Below are positions 51,582 through 59,722 of a stretch of DNA of 64,000 nucleotides, in pieces (the stretch's first letter is position 1; every line of letters starts with the position of its first letter). The notes below the pieces were generated by a model. The model was not told the origin of the DNA, did no database searches, and saw nothing but the letters and a program-made list of their open reading frames with translations. The stretch comes from Flavobacterium magnum (GTDB taxonomy: Bacteria > Bacteroidota > Bacteroidia > Flavobacteriales > Flavobacteriaceae), in contig NZ_CP028811.1 of the NCBI RefSeq assembly GCF_003055625.1, positions 3,162,001 through 3,226,000 of the forward strand, read 5' to 3'. The position numbers and the translations under genes are program-made.

Positions 51582-51714
51582 GGCTAACAGCGGTTTCACG
51601 CAATTGCTGCTTCCCTTGTAAAATGAACCACCTTTTTCCATAACTCCGTTCAGTCCAGCCGAGAGTACTCAGTTCCAAAAGCCGCAACTGACGTGAAGCC
51701 GCCGGACGTTACCT
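51582..51714 (+). repeat. attC site 77
   Basis: R'' GGCTAAC mirrors GTTAGCC; R' GTTACCT. Loop variant CATAACTCCG. Confidence 0.95.
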
Positions 51715-51736
51715 GCAAGCTCGAAAAACCATCACG

Positions 51737-52324
51737 ATGAAAACATTATACTTATATTTATTATTTACATTTTTTTTCAACTGTGCATCAAACAATACCA
51801 CCGAAATTTGCGATTGTTATTCTAAACGTGCAAACGGAACAATAGACGAGAAACTGAACGATTGTTTGGGTGATAATGCCAAAGGTAAGAATGCGGATGA
51901 AGCCAGACTAAAAATAAAATCCACAATGAAATCGCTTGTGGAAAACTGTACTGTTTATCGAAGAGATTTTAATAAACTTTCTTACTATAGGTTCGAAACG
52001 GGTTATCCTGATTTAGTTTCACAAAAAGACTCTATTGCATTTTGTATCAACAATAATATTGAAAGACCGAAAAACTATAATAAACTCGCAGAAATCTATA
52101 TTCGACTCAATAGTTTAGATTTAGCAATGAAAAATATTGACCAATCGATTAAACTTTCTCCAAGTGTTTCACATAGTCATTGGGTAAAATCATATATTTT
52201 TTACAAGAAAAAAGATATTCCTAATGCAGTTAAAGAAATGATTGAAGCTAGTAGATTCACAACAGATGATGACTCTAAATACTTTACGGAATTACAAGTT
52301 ATAGCCTTAAAAAATGAAAAATAA
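51737..52324 (+). CDS. TPR lipoprotein
   Basis: 195 residues; lipobox FNC (Cys16). An N-terminal Cys-rich stretch (ICDCYSKRA, DCLGD, NCTVY) is followed by tetratricopeptide-like helices (YNKLAEIYIRLNSLDLAMKN, then HWVKSYIFYKKKDIPNAVKE). Probably a periplasmic interaction protein. Confidence 0.72.
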   Translation: MKTLYLYLLFTFFFNCASNNTTEICDCYSKRANGTIDEKLNDCLGDNAKGKNADEARLKIKSTMKSLVENCTVYRRDFNKLSYYRFETGYPDLVSQKDSIAFCINNNIERPKNYNKLAEIYIRLNSLDLAMKNIDQSIKLSPSVSHSHWVKSYIFYKKKDIPNAVKEMIEASRFTTDDDSKYFTELQVIALKNEK

Positions 52325-52338
52325 AATAGAGAGCCAGC

Positions 52339-52471
52339 AGGTAACAGCGGTTTCACGCAATTGCTACGTCTCTTGTAAAATGAAACACCTTTTTCCATAA
52401 CTTCGCTCTATCCAGCCGAGAGTACTCAGTTCCAAATGCCGCAACTGACGTGAAGCCGCCGGACGTTATGA
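52339..52471 (+). repeat. attC site 78
   Basis: R'' AGGTAAC mirrors GTTACCT; R' GTTATGA opens the cassette with - strand genes. Loop has CGCTCTATCCAGCC. Confidence 0.94.
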
Positions 52472-52493
52472 ACAATTGCTGGTAGGAGTGTGT

Positions 52494-52517
52494 AAAAAAA
52501 GCGAGTGAAAACTCGCT
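52494..52517 (-). terminator. terminator of the toxin-antitoxin operon
   Basis: On the - strand, AGCGAGT and ACTCGCT pair around a TTTC loop and are followed by a run of seven T. It lies just downstream of the antitoxin stop, so it ends this operon and stops - strand transcription from entering the array. Confidence 0.85.
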
Positions 52518-52524
52518 TAAAATT

Positions 52525-53028
52525 TTATATATATTCTTCCATTAATCTTTTAGACAACTCCCTTTTTTTTATATCATCAATTTCGTCACACATTTGAAGA
52601 TATCTTTGAAGCATATCTTTATTTTCAAGACATAATTTAATTAATCTTCCCGTTGATAGAGATGTAACACCTTCATGTTCGATATTCGAAATAGTGTTTT
52701 TACTAAAGCCTAAAATAATACTAAATGTAGAAGCCGAAATTTGATATTTATTTCTAAAATTGATTATTTCAATCGGTGAAGCAGCACCTTTAGCTACATG
52801 ATAAGCATTTTTAAGAGCTTTAATATTTCGGTCGACTTGGCTTTTAGTATAATGTTTAACTTTGTTTTCTTTGTTAATGAATCCCGTATCTTCATCTACT
52901 TCATAATCAAGATAAAATACTTCATCATAATATAAAGTCATACCCTTATAAACTTTTTTAACCGAGCTATTTAATTCAATAGTCGGTTCATTTGTTCTTG
53001 TCAATAATGTCTTTTCCATAAAATTCAA
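52525..53028 (-). CDS. MqsA-like antitoxin (Xre-type HTH)
   Basis: 167 residues. The centre holds a Xre-type helix-turn-helix (YQISASTFSIILGFSKNTIS, then NIEHEGVTSLSTGRLIKLC). The N-terminal part lacks the CxxC zinc site of classical MqsA, so it binds the toxin differently or belongs to a sister family. It overlaps the toxin gene by 4 bp (ATGA) and is translated second. It probably represses the operon at the palindrome upstream. Confidence 0.75.
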   Translation of the reverse strand: MNFMEKTLLTRTNEPTIELNSSVKKVYKGMTLYYDEVFYLDYEVDEDTGFINKENKVKHYTKSQVDRNIKALKNAYHVAKGAASPIEIINFRNKYQISASTFSIILGFSKNTISNIEHEGVTSLSTGRLIKLCLENKDMLQRYLQMCDEIDDIKKRELSKRLMEEYI

Positions 53029-53405
53029 TTTTTAAAAGGCTGTGTCATTGGGTAGTCGGGCACGTGATTAGAAAACAATAGTATTTGTAATCCATTAGCT
53101 TCTAATCCATACTTTAAATATATTTCTATCTTATCTTTTCCAACAAAAGTACAGAAAGCACAAACATTGAAATCAGCATTTCCTGATGGATCTATTCCTC
53201 TATAATAATTCTCAGTTGTAAGGTTTTGAATTGCATGTTCTATATCTTCTCCCTCGATATCATAATCCAATGCTAAATCAGTAAGTTCCAAATTAGCCTT
53301 AGCTGTAAATGTTATTTGGATGCCTTGAGATAATCTTCTCTTAGTTTCATCTAAAAATTCTTGTATTAGAGAAATATTATATTCGGTATAAGGTAATACA
53401 GTCAT
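53025..53405 (-). CDS. MqsR-family toxin
   Basis: 126 residues. ITFTAKANLELTDLALDYDI, IEHAIQNLTTENYYRGIDPS and KDKIEIYLKYGLE followed by LQILLFSNH follow the MqsR fold (t--A---a--l----I---i-nL----F, then v-DVY----ieiYlKi---l-ilSFK). MqsR is a ribosome-independent mRNA interferase. The toxin gene comes first in the operon, as in mqsRA. Together with the antitoxin it is the only - strand gene pair in the window. Confidence 0.75.
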   Translation of the reverse strand: MTVLPYTEYNISLIQEFLDETKRRLSQGIQITFTAKANLELTDLALDYDIEGEDIEHAIQNLTTENYYRGIDPSGNADFNVCAFCTFVGKDKIEIYLKYGLEANGLQILLFSNHVPDYPMTQPFKN

Positions 53406-53428
53406 TTGGAGTTATTTTAAATCATAGA

Positions 53429-53436
53429 CAAAGATA
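53429..53436 (-). promoter_or_regulatory. -7 element of the toxin-antitoxin promoter
   Basis: On the - strand this reads TATCTTTG, a full match to the Bacteroidota -7 consensus TANNTTTG. A TTG lies 19 bases upstream inside the palindrome. The toxin start codon is 24 bp downstream. Confidence 0.75.
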
Positions 53437-53450
53437 CAAAAATAAATTAA

Positions 53451-53469
53451 ATTCCCAATGATTGGGAAT
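53451..53469. promoter_or_regulatory. palindromic operator of the toxin-antitoxin operon
   Basis: ATTCCCAAT-G-ATTGGGAAT, a perfect 9 bp inverted repeat, overlaps the -33 region of the promoter. This is the expected place for autoregulation by the HTH antitoxin. Confidence 0.8.
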
Positions 53470-53489
53470 ATTTTATTTGATGCAACTGT

Positions 53490-53622
53490 TCATAACAGCG
53501 GTTTCACGCAATTGCTGCTTTCCTTGTAAAATGTAATCGCTTTTTCCATAACTTCGTTCTGTCCAGCCGAGAATACTCAGTTCCAAAAGCCGCAACTGAC
53601 GTGAAGCCGCCGGACGTTAGCC
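53490..53622 (+). repeat. attC site 79
   Basis: R'' TCATAAC mirrors GTTATGA, so the toxin-antitoxin module is a true cassette despite its orientation; R' GTTAGCC. Confidence 0.95.
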
Positions 53623-53658
53623 GTCAGTTAATGGAAACCTACACCTAAAAATAGCGTT

Positions 53659-54111
53659 ATGAAAAAATACTTATTCTTAGTAATCACATTCTTCACTATT
53701 GAGTACTCATTTTCTCAATGCCCTGTCACGTTTGAAAGTCTCTTTAATTCAACGATTTATTCTTTTTCTGATTTCGACACTTTTGCATTGAAAAATGGAT
53801 ATTCTTATGATACGAACAGAAATGCGTTTTTATGCGATGAATCATTTAAGGATGGTGCACATATGCAACTTATTAGATCGAAAAGTCCTACTGATTATAT
53901 TATAGTGCAGCACATCTTCTTTTCCAAACAAACATATTTGGCTTACAAAGAATTTCTGCAATCAAATGGAAAACTTTACAATACCGAAACAGAAAATAAT
54001 GAATTATCTCTAAAATACATTTATGATAGTCACTTGGTTATATTACAAACAAAAACATTTGACTCAACTACACTCTACTTAATAACGTTGTCAAGTGAAA
54101 AACTTAATTAA
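53659..54111 (+). CDS. secreted protein, unknown function
   Basis: 150 residues; signal KKYLFLVITFFTIEYSFSQ. Cys21 and a later LCDESFKDG may pair. Mixed fold with HIFFSKQTYLAYKEFLQSNG and C-terminal strands LKYIYDSHLVILQTKTF. No family recognised. Confidence 0.68.
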   Translation: MKKYLFLVITFFTIEYSFSQCPVTFESLFNSTIYSFSDFDTFALKNGYSYDTNRNAFLCDESFKDGAHMQLIRSKSPTDYIIVQHIFFSKQTYLAYKEFLQSNGKLYNTETENNELSLKYIYDSHLVILQTKTFDSTTLYLITLSSEKLN

Positions 54112-54120
54112 TAACCGAAC

Positions 54121-54253
54121 GGCTAACAGCGGTTTCACGCAATTGCTACTTCTCGTGTAAAATGAACTTCTTTTTTCCATAAATTCGTTCTGTCCAGCCG
54201 AGAGTACTCAGTTCCAAAAGCCACAACTGACGTGAAGCCGCCGGACGTTATGG
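54121..54253 (+). repeat. attC site 80
   Basis: R'' GGCTAAC mirrors GTTAGCC; R' GTTATGG. Variants CATAAATTCG in the loop and GCCACAACTG near the arm. Confidence 0.94.
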
Positions 54254-54284
54254 GCAATTGAGCCGCGCCGAACTGAAAATCACG

Positions 54285-54758
54285 ATGAAAATCATACTTA
54301 ATATTATTGCTTTTCTTTTTGCTGTCAATTCTTTGGCCCAGGAAACTCTGCCTCAAAATATCATCGACACTTTGTACACAAAAGCGTTACAACAGAGATT
54401 TGATTTGCAACTTAGCAGCGGATATAAATATTTTGACATGCAAAATCAAACAGATGCGCCGCAAAAAGTATTACCTGAAAGTCCAATTAAAATTCGATCT
54501 CAAAAAGAATTAACTGAAATTTCACGAAAAGAAAAAAAGGAACTGACAGTTTATACAATAGAATACTATGTTGTCAATAAAGATACTGTTGATATCAATT
54601 TCGGAGAATACAGATTGAAAGCCTTGAAAAGAAAACAAAAACACTCACCTCTTGCAGAAATATCTGAATGTAACTTAGGTAAAAAGGAACCTGACATTCG
54701 GTTCACTTGGATAGACAATAGATGGAAAGTTATAAAATCAAAGTTCATTAAAGAATAA
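54285..54758 (+). CDS. secreted protein, unknown function
   Basis: 157 residues from ATG 54285 (TTG 54258 rejected). Signal KIILNIIAFLFAVNSLAQ. Mature part has LYTKALQQRFDLQLSSGYKY, a basic middle and strands ELTVYTIEYYVVNKDTVDIN. The ending RFTWIDNRWKVIKSKF is a typical final strand pair. No family recognised. Confidence 0.68.
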   Translation: MKIILNIIAFLFAVNSLAQETLPQNIIDTLYTKALQQRFDLQLSSGYKYFDMQNQTDAPQKVLPESPIKIRSQKELTEISRKEKKELTVYTIEYYVVNKDTVDINFGEYRLKALKRKQKHSPLAEISECNLGKKEPDIRFTWIDNRWKVIKSKFIKE

Positions 54759-54769
54759 ATTTCAACTGC

Positions 54770-54902
54770 CCATAACAGCGGTTTCACGCAATTGCTACTT
54801 CCCTTGTAAAATGAACTTCTTTTTTCCATAACTTCGTTCAGTCCAGCCGAGAGTACTCAGTTCCAAAAGCCGCAACTGACGTGAAGCCGCCGGACGTTAT
54901 CT
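54770..54902 (+). repeat. attC site 81
   Basis: R'' CCATAAC mirrors GTTATGG; R' GTTATCT, found only here. Confidence 0.95.
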
Positions 54903-54950
54903 GAAAGCCGCCAATCAGTGCGGAAAATTGTAGCCGTTCAAAAAAATCAT

Positions 54951-54958
54951 TACATTTG
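54951..54958 (+). promoter_or_regulatory. -7 element of the UPF0175/DUF3368 promoter
   Basis: TACATTTG matches TANNTTTG; a TTG lies 20 bases upstream. The antitoxin ATG is only 5 bp downstream, so the message may be nearly leaderless. Confidence 0.65.
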
Positions 54959-54963
54959 ACATT

Positions 54964-55191
54964 ATGAAAACATTGACGCTTAACATCCCGGATAATTTAG
55001 ACATCGACAATCGCGAACTTGTTATGCTTTTGGCCTCTAAACTTTATGAGCAAGGAAAACTTTCTTTAGGTCAGGCTGCTGAACTTGCAGGTTTAACAAA
55101 ACGTACTTTCGCAGAATTATTGAGTCGATATAATGTTTCAATCTTCAACTTTCCTTTATCTGATTTATCAAGCGATGTAGCAAATGCATAA
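54964..55191 (+). CDS. UPF0175-type antitoxin
   Basis: 75 residues. MKTLTLNIPDNLDIDNRELV, a helix with ASKLYEQGKLSLGQAAELAG and LTKRTFAELLSRYNVSIFNF match UPF0175 proteins, which are small DNA-binding antitoxins. It overlaps the toxin gene by 8 bp, indicating coupled translation. Confidence 0.85.
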   Translation: MKTLTLNIPDNLDIDNRELVMLLASKLYEQGKLSLGQAAELAGLTKRTFAELLSRYNVSIFNFPLSDLSSDVANA

Positions 55192-55642
55192 AACTATAAT
55201 TTCTGACACCAGTTGTTTTATCATTTTATCCAAAATTGGAGAATTAGACCTTCTTTTAAAACTTTACGGTCAAATCGTTACTACAAAAGATATTGCTGAA
55301 GAATTTGGAGAATCCCTTCCTAATTGGGTTATAATAGAAAATGCAAAAGATAAATATCATCAGAGAATTTTAGAATTACAAATTGACAGAGGAGAATCAA
55401 GTGCAATCGCACTAGCTTTAGAAATTCAAAATAGCACTTTGATTCTTGATGATTTCAAAGCGAGAAAAGTCGCTGAAAATCTCGGATTAAATTTCACTGG
55501 TACAATTGGAATAATAGTCAAGGCTAAATTAAATGGACTTATTCCTTCGATTAAACCGCTTTTAGAAAAGATTGTCGAAACTAATTTCAGATTGTCTCCA
55601 GAATTACAATTACAAGCTTTAAGGGAAGCAGAAGAAATGTAG
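55184..55642 (+). CDS. DUF3368 PIN-like toxin
   Basis: 152 residues. Acidic residues of the PIN active site are visible in IISDTSCFIIL (Asp8), DRGESSAIALALE and LILDDFKARKVAE. DUF3368 proteins pair with UPF0175 as a toxin-antitoxin system and are predicted RNases. Confidence 0.85.
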   Translation: MHKTIISDTSCFIILSKIGELDLLLKLYGQIVTTKDIAEEFGESLPNWVIIENAKDKYHQRILELQIDRGESSAIALALEIQNSTLILDDFKARKVAENLGLNFTGTIGIIVKAKLNGLIPSIKPLLEKIVETNFRLSPELQLQALREAEEM

Positions 55643-55647
55643 GCCTT

Positions 55648-55780
55648 CAGATAACAGCGGTTTCACGCAATTGCTCCTCCCCTTGTAAAATGAACCACCT
55701 TTTCCATAACTTCGTTCTGTCCAGCCGAGAGTACTCAGTTCCAAAAGCCGCAACTGACGTGAAGCCGCCGGACGTTATAT
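55648..55780 (+). repeat. attC site 82
   Basis: R'' AGATAAC mirrors the unique GTTATCT; R' GTTATAT. Loop has CACCTTTTCC (one T fewer). Confidence 0.95.
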
Positions 55781-55808
55781 GCCAGTTTACCTCACGTAAC
55801 GAACAACA

Positions 55809-56309
55809 ATGAACTTAATATTAGAACGTAGTTTAGATTTTAGACAATTCCAAAACTTAGTTATTTTGACATTCGTAACGATGATGATATTGTTAGGAAT
55901 GCTTAATTCTGTTGAATTTAGTTCTTACATTCTCATAGAATTAATTCTAGTTTTTCTAAACATTTTATTCCTTGGGATTCTATTCACCAAAAAAGGTTTG
56001 CGTGTCGAAAATGGTAACCTTTTTGTTTGCGTTTTTCTGTTTGGGTTAATCTTGAAAAAAACCTTACTCAAAACGTCAGAATTTCAAGAAATCAATTTAC
56101 AGAAAGGAAAACTCTCAACAAATTATGCGTATTCTTACGACATAAAAGAATTTCATAATTGGGAACCAGATTTAAATCATTCGGTGACTAGTTTTACAAT
56201 CTGCATGATAAATGAAAATCAAAAACAAAAGATATTAATGTTGACTAAGCCTGAAAAAACAAAATTAGCAATCAACTTTATTGTTGAAAACACGAACTTG
56301 AAATATTGA
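55809..56309 (+). CDS. membrane protein with a PH-like C-terminal part
   Basis: 166 residues; two membrane segments (about 16-33 and 39-59), then strands GLRVENGNLFVCVFLFGLIL and a VTSFTICMINENQKQKILM ending, like small bacterial PH-domain proteins. Function unknown. Confidence 0.62.
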   Translation: MNLILERSLDFRQFQNLVILTFVTMMILLGMLNSVEFSSYILIELILVFLNILFLGILFTKKGLRVENGNLFVCVFLFGLILKKTLLKTSEFQEINLQKGKLSTNYAYSYDIKEFHNWEPDLNHSVTSFTICMINENQKQKILMLTKPEKTKLAINFIVENTNLKY

Positions 56310-56320
56310 GTAAAACCGGC

Positions 56321-56452
56321 ATATAACAGCGGTTTCACGCAAATGCTACTTCCCTGTAAAATGAACGACCTTTTTCCATAACTTCGTTTTGTCCAGCCGA
56401 GAGTACTCAGCTTCGAAAGCCGCAACTGACGTGAAGCCGCCGGACGTTAGCG
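56321..56452 (+). repeat. attC site 83
   Basis: R'' ATATAAC mirrors GTTATAT; R' GTTAGCG. One base short (TTCCCTGTAAAATG) and CAAATGC for CAATTGC. Confidence 0.94.
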
Positions 56453-56500
56453 GTAATGCAGCCGCGAACGAGCGAAAGTGAAAATCAAATCTAACTAAAA

Positions 56501-56824
56501 ATGAAAATATACTTTGCTTTGTTGTTTGCCATTATTTCTTTTTCTGTAAATGCACAAAATGCTCAAGATATTTTTCTTGAAAATCTAACAGCATTTGAAA
56601 ATTTAAAAAATGAAAGCCAAAGTATTGACTTAAATACAGTTTATGAGGCACGCCAATTTTTAATTGAAGTTACAGGAATTAGTTATGAAATGGAGAAACC
56701 GTTTGAAATGCCCATATTTCCATCTGACAAAACTTTAATTGATTGGAGAAATTGGTATGAAAAAAATAAGGCTAAACTTTATTGGGATGAAAATGACCAA
56801 AAAGTTAAAGTTAAGGAAGAATGA
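56501..56824 (+). CDS. small secreted protein, paralogue of an earlier cassette gene
   Basis: 107 residues; signal KIYFALLFAIISFSVNAQ. Shares with the product at 48828 the helix DWRNWYEKNKAKLYWDEN near the C-terminus and the same overall layout. Function unknown. Confidence 0.7.
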   Translation: MKIYFALLFAIISFSVNAQNAQDIFLENLTAFENLKNESQSIDLNTVYEARQFLIEVTGISYEMEKPFEMPIFPSDKTLIDWRNWYEKNKAKLYWDENDQKVKVKEE

Positions 56825-56832
56825 TGCACTAC

Positions 56833-56965
56833 CGCTAACAGCGGTTTCACGCAATTGCTACTTTCCTTGCAAAATGAACTTCTTTTTTCCATAACTTCGT
56901 TTTGTCCAGCCGAGAGTACTCAGTTCCAAATGCCGCAACTGACGTGAAGCCGCCGGACGTTACCG
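56833..56965 (+). repeat. attC site 84
   Basis: R'' CGCTAAC mirrors GTTAGCG; R' GTTACCG. Loop starts CCTTGCAAAATG. Confidence 0.95.
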
Positions 56966-56992
56966 GCAATCATACCAAAAATGACGTGAATT

Positions 56993-57490
56993 ATGACTAA
57001 CACTCTAAAGTACACTTTTATCTTTCTATTTTTCACGACAAGTTTGTTTGCACAAAAGTCTAAAATCAATTTTCAGAAATCATCGTGGTTTTTAAAAATT
57101 GATAGCTATGAAATTTTATCGAACGATACTTTACGTTTGATCCATTTTTCAAAAATTGAATCAAGCAATCCGAAACTTAATAAAGAGTTTGCAGAAATTT
57201 GCTACAGCGACAAAATGGACATTACTAAACTCCATTTTTCAAAACGCAATGTTTACATATCATACCCAAGTTTTGATTTTTGTGGACCTTTGGGTAATAT
57301 TGAAGAATGGAATTTTCATTACAATCAAGAACATGAAGAAGTTTCTTTTGAAATCAATCACAACAGACTTTACAAATTTAAAGTTCTTGATAAAAAAATA
57401 AACTTTGAAAATTGGAGCTGTGGCTTTGAAGAAAATGATTCAAATTTCAAGGCCGAAGTGGAAATAATTACTTTGGTGAAAACACAATGA
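56993..57490 (+). CDS. secreted protein, unknown function
   Basis: 165 residues; signal YTFIFLFFTTSLFAQ. Beta-rich mature domain (SSWFLKIDSYEILSNDTLRL, NVYISYPSFDFCGPLGNIEE) with three cysteines. No family recognised. Confidence 0.68.
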   Translation: MTNTLKYTFIFLFFTTSLFAQKSKINFQKSSWFLKIDSYEILSNDTLRLIHFSKIESSNPKLNKEFAEICYSDKMDITKLHFSKRNVYISYPSFDFCGPLGNIEEWNFHYNQEHEEVSFEINHNRLYKFKVLDKKINFENWSCGFEENDSNFKAEVEIITLVKTQ

Positions 57491-57494
57491 CTGC

Positions 57495-57627
57495 CGGTAA
57501 CAGCGGTTTCACGCAATTGCTGCTTACCTTGTAAAATGAACTTCTTTTTTCCATAACTTCGTTTTGTCCAGCCGAGAATACTCAGCTTCGAAAGCCGCAA
57601 CTGACGTGAAGCCGCCGGACGTTACCT
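57495..57627 (+). repeat. attC site 85
   Basis: R'' CGGTAAC mirrors GTTACCG; R' GTTACCT. Loop CAGCTTCGAAA. Confidence 0.95.
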
Positions 57628-57665
57628 GCAAGCTTATCGCAGCCCGTAAATAAAGACTTTCATTA

Positions 57666-58112
57666 ATGCATATCAAAATGAGTAATCTTATAAAATCATT
57701 TCAATTCGAATCCGAGGGAGTTATTTTGACGATAAATATTAGGAAAGAAGTTTACAAGAATTCTTTGAAAATGATTATAGATGGAGATGTCATTTCTAAT
57801 AATCCCGATTTAGTTATTGGCTATTCTACAAACTGTTCATCGAAAGATATCTCGGTAAAATATTTAGCTAACTCTATATTTTGGATAAGTTCTAACGAAT
57901 GGAAAGGGTTACGCTGGGAAAAATACTCAAATGAAACTAGATACTCAATTTTCAGTAGCGTGAAAGAGATGAAAGAATCTTATATCGCTCAAAGAGAATA
58001 TGCAGATTTAATTGGCAGCTATTTTTATGATTGCATAAAAAATTACAAGAAACTAAAATTGCTTTATGAAACTCAAATTGACGAAATTATTTCAGAAGAT
58101 GAATTTAATTAA
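57666..58112 (+). CDS. cytoplasmic protein, unknown function
   Basis: 148 residues from ATG 57666; ATG 57678 is also possible. No signal. N-terminal strands (SEGVILTINIRKEVYKNSLK), a middle with IFWISSNEWKGLRWEKYSNE and a helical acidic end. No family recognised. Confidence 0.64.
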   Translation: MHIKMSNLIKSFQFESEGVILTINIRKEVYKNSLKMIIDGDVISNNPDLVIGYSTNCSSKDISVKYLANSIFWISSNEWKGLRWEKYSNETRYSIFSSVKEMKESYIAQREYADLIGSYFYDCIKNYKKLKLLYETQIDEIISEDEFN

Positions 58113-58119
58113 AGCCTGC

Positions 58120-58252
58120 AGGTAACAGCGGTTTCACGCAATTGCTACTTCCCTTGTAAAATATAACCGCTTTTTCCATAACTTCGTTTTGTCCAGCCGA
58201 GAATACTCAGTTCCAAAAGCCGCAACTGACGTGAAGCCGCCGGACGTTACAG
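58120..58252 (+). repeat. attC site 86
   Basis: R'' AGGTAAC mirrors GTTACCT; R' GTTACAG. Loop AAAATATAACC. Confidence 0.95.
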
Positions 58253-58598
58253 GCAATTGCTCCGTGCCCGAAATGACGATTTTCGTAATTGAACGGCTCG
58301 GCTTGCGTAATCTCAAATTAACTTCTCTCCTATTTTTCAAAGAGGAACTTTGTGGCTCAGCTTTGAAACCTTAGTCGGGATTTTCTGATCTCCATTTACT
58401 TTTCTTCTCGCCGAGAAATCTCTGCGAAGCTCAATCGGGCTGTATTGCTGCTTAAGTCTTTGTCAATTTCTTTGTCTTGAAAAATGCTGAAAATTTCCTT
58501 TTCAAAATTCTAAACTTTAACATGGATCTCAAAAAAACTATTGCAGTAGAAATTCTTTGTGGTTACTTTGTGTGATTTTGCGTTTGTGTCGCAACAGC
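58247..58598 (+). other. gene-less cassette, family B copy 5
   Basis: 352 bp, the most changed of the close copies (GTGCCCGAAA, GAACGGCTCGG, AGAGGAACTTTG, CTTAGTCGGG). Followed by an attC with the GCGGTTTCACG arm, unlike the other four. Confidence 0.82.
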
Positions 58599-58731
58599 CT
58601 GTAACAGCGGTTTCACGCAATTGCTGCTTCCCTTGTAAAATGAACCACCTTTTTCCATAACTTCGTTCTGTCCAGCCGAGAATACTCAGTTCCAAAAGCC
58701 GCAACTGACGTGAAGCCGCCGGACGTTAGCG
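58599..58731 (+). repeat. attC site 87
   Basis: R'' CTGTAAC mirrors GTTACAG; R' GTTAGCG opens the two-gene cassette 88. Confidence 0.95.
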
Positions 58732-58789
58732 GAAACCCTGAGTGACGATTCTGAAATAATTCACATTTTAAAACAGAAATTATATAAAA

Positions 58790-58812
58790 CCAGGTATTTA
58801 TACCTGATTTTG
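58790..58812. terminator. hairpin with T-runs on both sides
   Basis: CAGGTA-TTTA-TACCTG followed by ATTTTG, and by GGTTTTAT on the other strand. It may be the terminator of a gene that was next to this locus before capture. Confidence 0.55.
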
Positions 58813-58828
58813 TACTAAACTGATTCAT

Positions 58829-58836
58829 TACCTTTG
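58829..58836 (+). promoter_or_regulatory. candidate -7 element upstream of cassette 88 genes
   Basis: TACCTTTG matches TANNTTTG; a TTTTG lies 16 bases upstream. The first start codon is about 150 bp downstream. The region 58732-58987 has no gene. Confidence 0.5.
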
Positions 58837-58987
58837 ATATAGTCATTCTTTAAAAGAAACATCTCTAAAAACAATTAAAGTCAGTTAGGGTTGACAATCC
58901 ACTATCAAAAGTATTCAGACTTAAAAACTGAAAAAGTGTGATTGCCGAAAAACGTATAGAGTAGGCCTAAATCAAAAATTATCTAAA

Positions 58988-59674
58988 ATGAATTATTTAA
59001 AAATTTCCTAAGTTGCTTTAATTGCTTTATTTATCAATGTTACAATTTTGAGTTGTTCTAGTGAAAATGAATCTTCATCAAACGAAACTCAAAATAAAAA
59101 TGCAGCAGCATTTTTAAAAACGTTTTATCCTCAGTCAACTCATTTCGGAAAATCGGTTGGAAAATCAAAAGCTTCATCCTATTTGAATCGGTCATCAGAA
59201 ACTGAAGATTTTGTCTTGACTGAGGTTTTTGTAGGTGATGATTTAAGACCAAGAGGATACCTGATCACGGAAAAAGAAACAAATGATTTTCTATTCTTTG
59301 CCGATGTGGACAGAACTGATTTTAAATTAACAACGTTTGAACCAAAATCAAATCCAACAAAAATATTTGAGAACATCAATGAACTTGATAAATACCTAAG
59401 TACTGATGAATTTGATTTGATAAAGGTAATTGATGCGCCGGAATATGTGCCACCGACAGAAGGTGAGCCTGTAGCTTTGAAAATTAAATATACTTACGGT
59501 TCTCAATTCATCGGTGTCGATGGACTATGCCATCAAGGGGTCTATCAGGCTAACTATTTATTCGGATTTATTCGAATCTCTGCCGTGACTGCAACATTGG
59601 AGGACAATGAAAGTGGTCCGGGACAGCATCACGCAACGGTACTTTGCGGAGAAACATATCATCCAAAAAAATAA
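58988..59674 (+). pseudogene. lipoprotein gene with a stop in the signal peptide
   Basis: ATG 58988 reads MNYLKIS, then TAA at 59009-59011, then VALIALFINVTILSCSSENE in the same frame, so the stop splits a signal peptide with lipobox ILSC. Without it, a 228-residue lipoprotein would result. Restart at TTG 59048 would lose the signal peptide. The body contains FVLTEVFVGDDLRPRGYLI and ends with GQHHATVLCGETYH. No family recognised. Confidence 0.7.
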
Positions 59675-59682
59675 CCTTAACT

Positions 59683-59718
59683 TTGGGCCATTGAAAATTT
59701 CAATTGGCCCAACTTTTA
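59683..59718. terminator. terminator between the two genes of cassette 88
   Basis: TTGGGCCA-TTGAAA and TTTCAA-TTGGCCCAA form a near-perfect stem of about 14 pairs with one bulge, followed by CTTTTAT. The next gene starts 5 bp after it. Confidence 0.8.
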
Positions 59719-59722
59719 TATT

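Noticed and set aside
59048..59674. TTG 59048 as the true start of a shorter cytoplasmic protein
   Set aside because: The codons upstream of it in the same frame encode a textbook lipoprotein signal interrupted only by one TAA, so truncation is the simpler reading.
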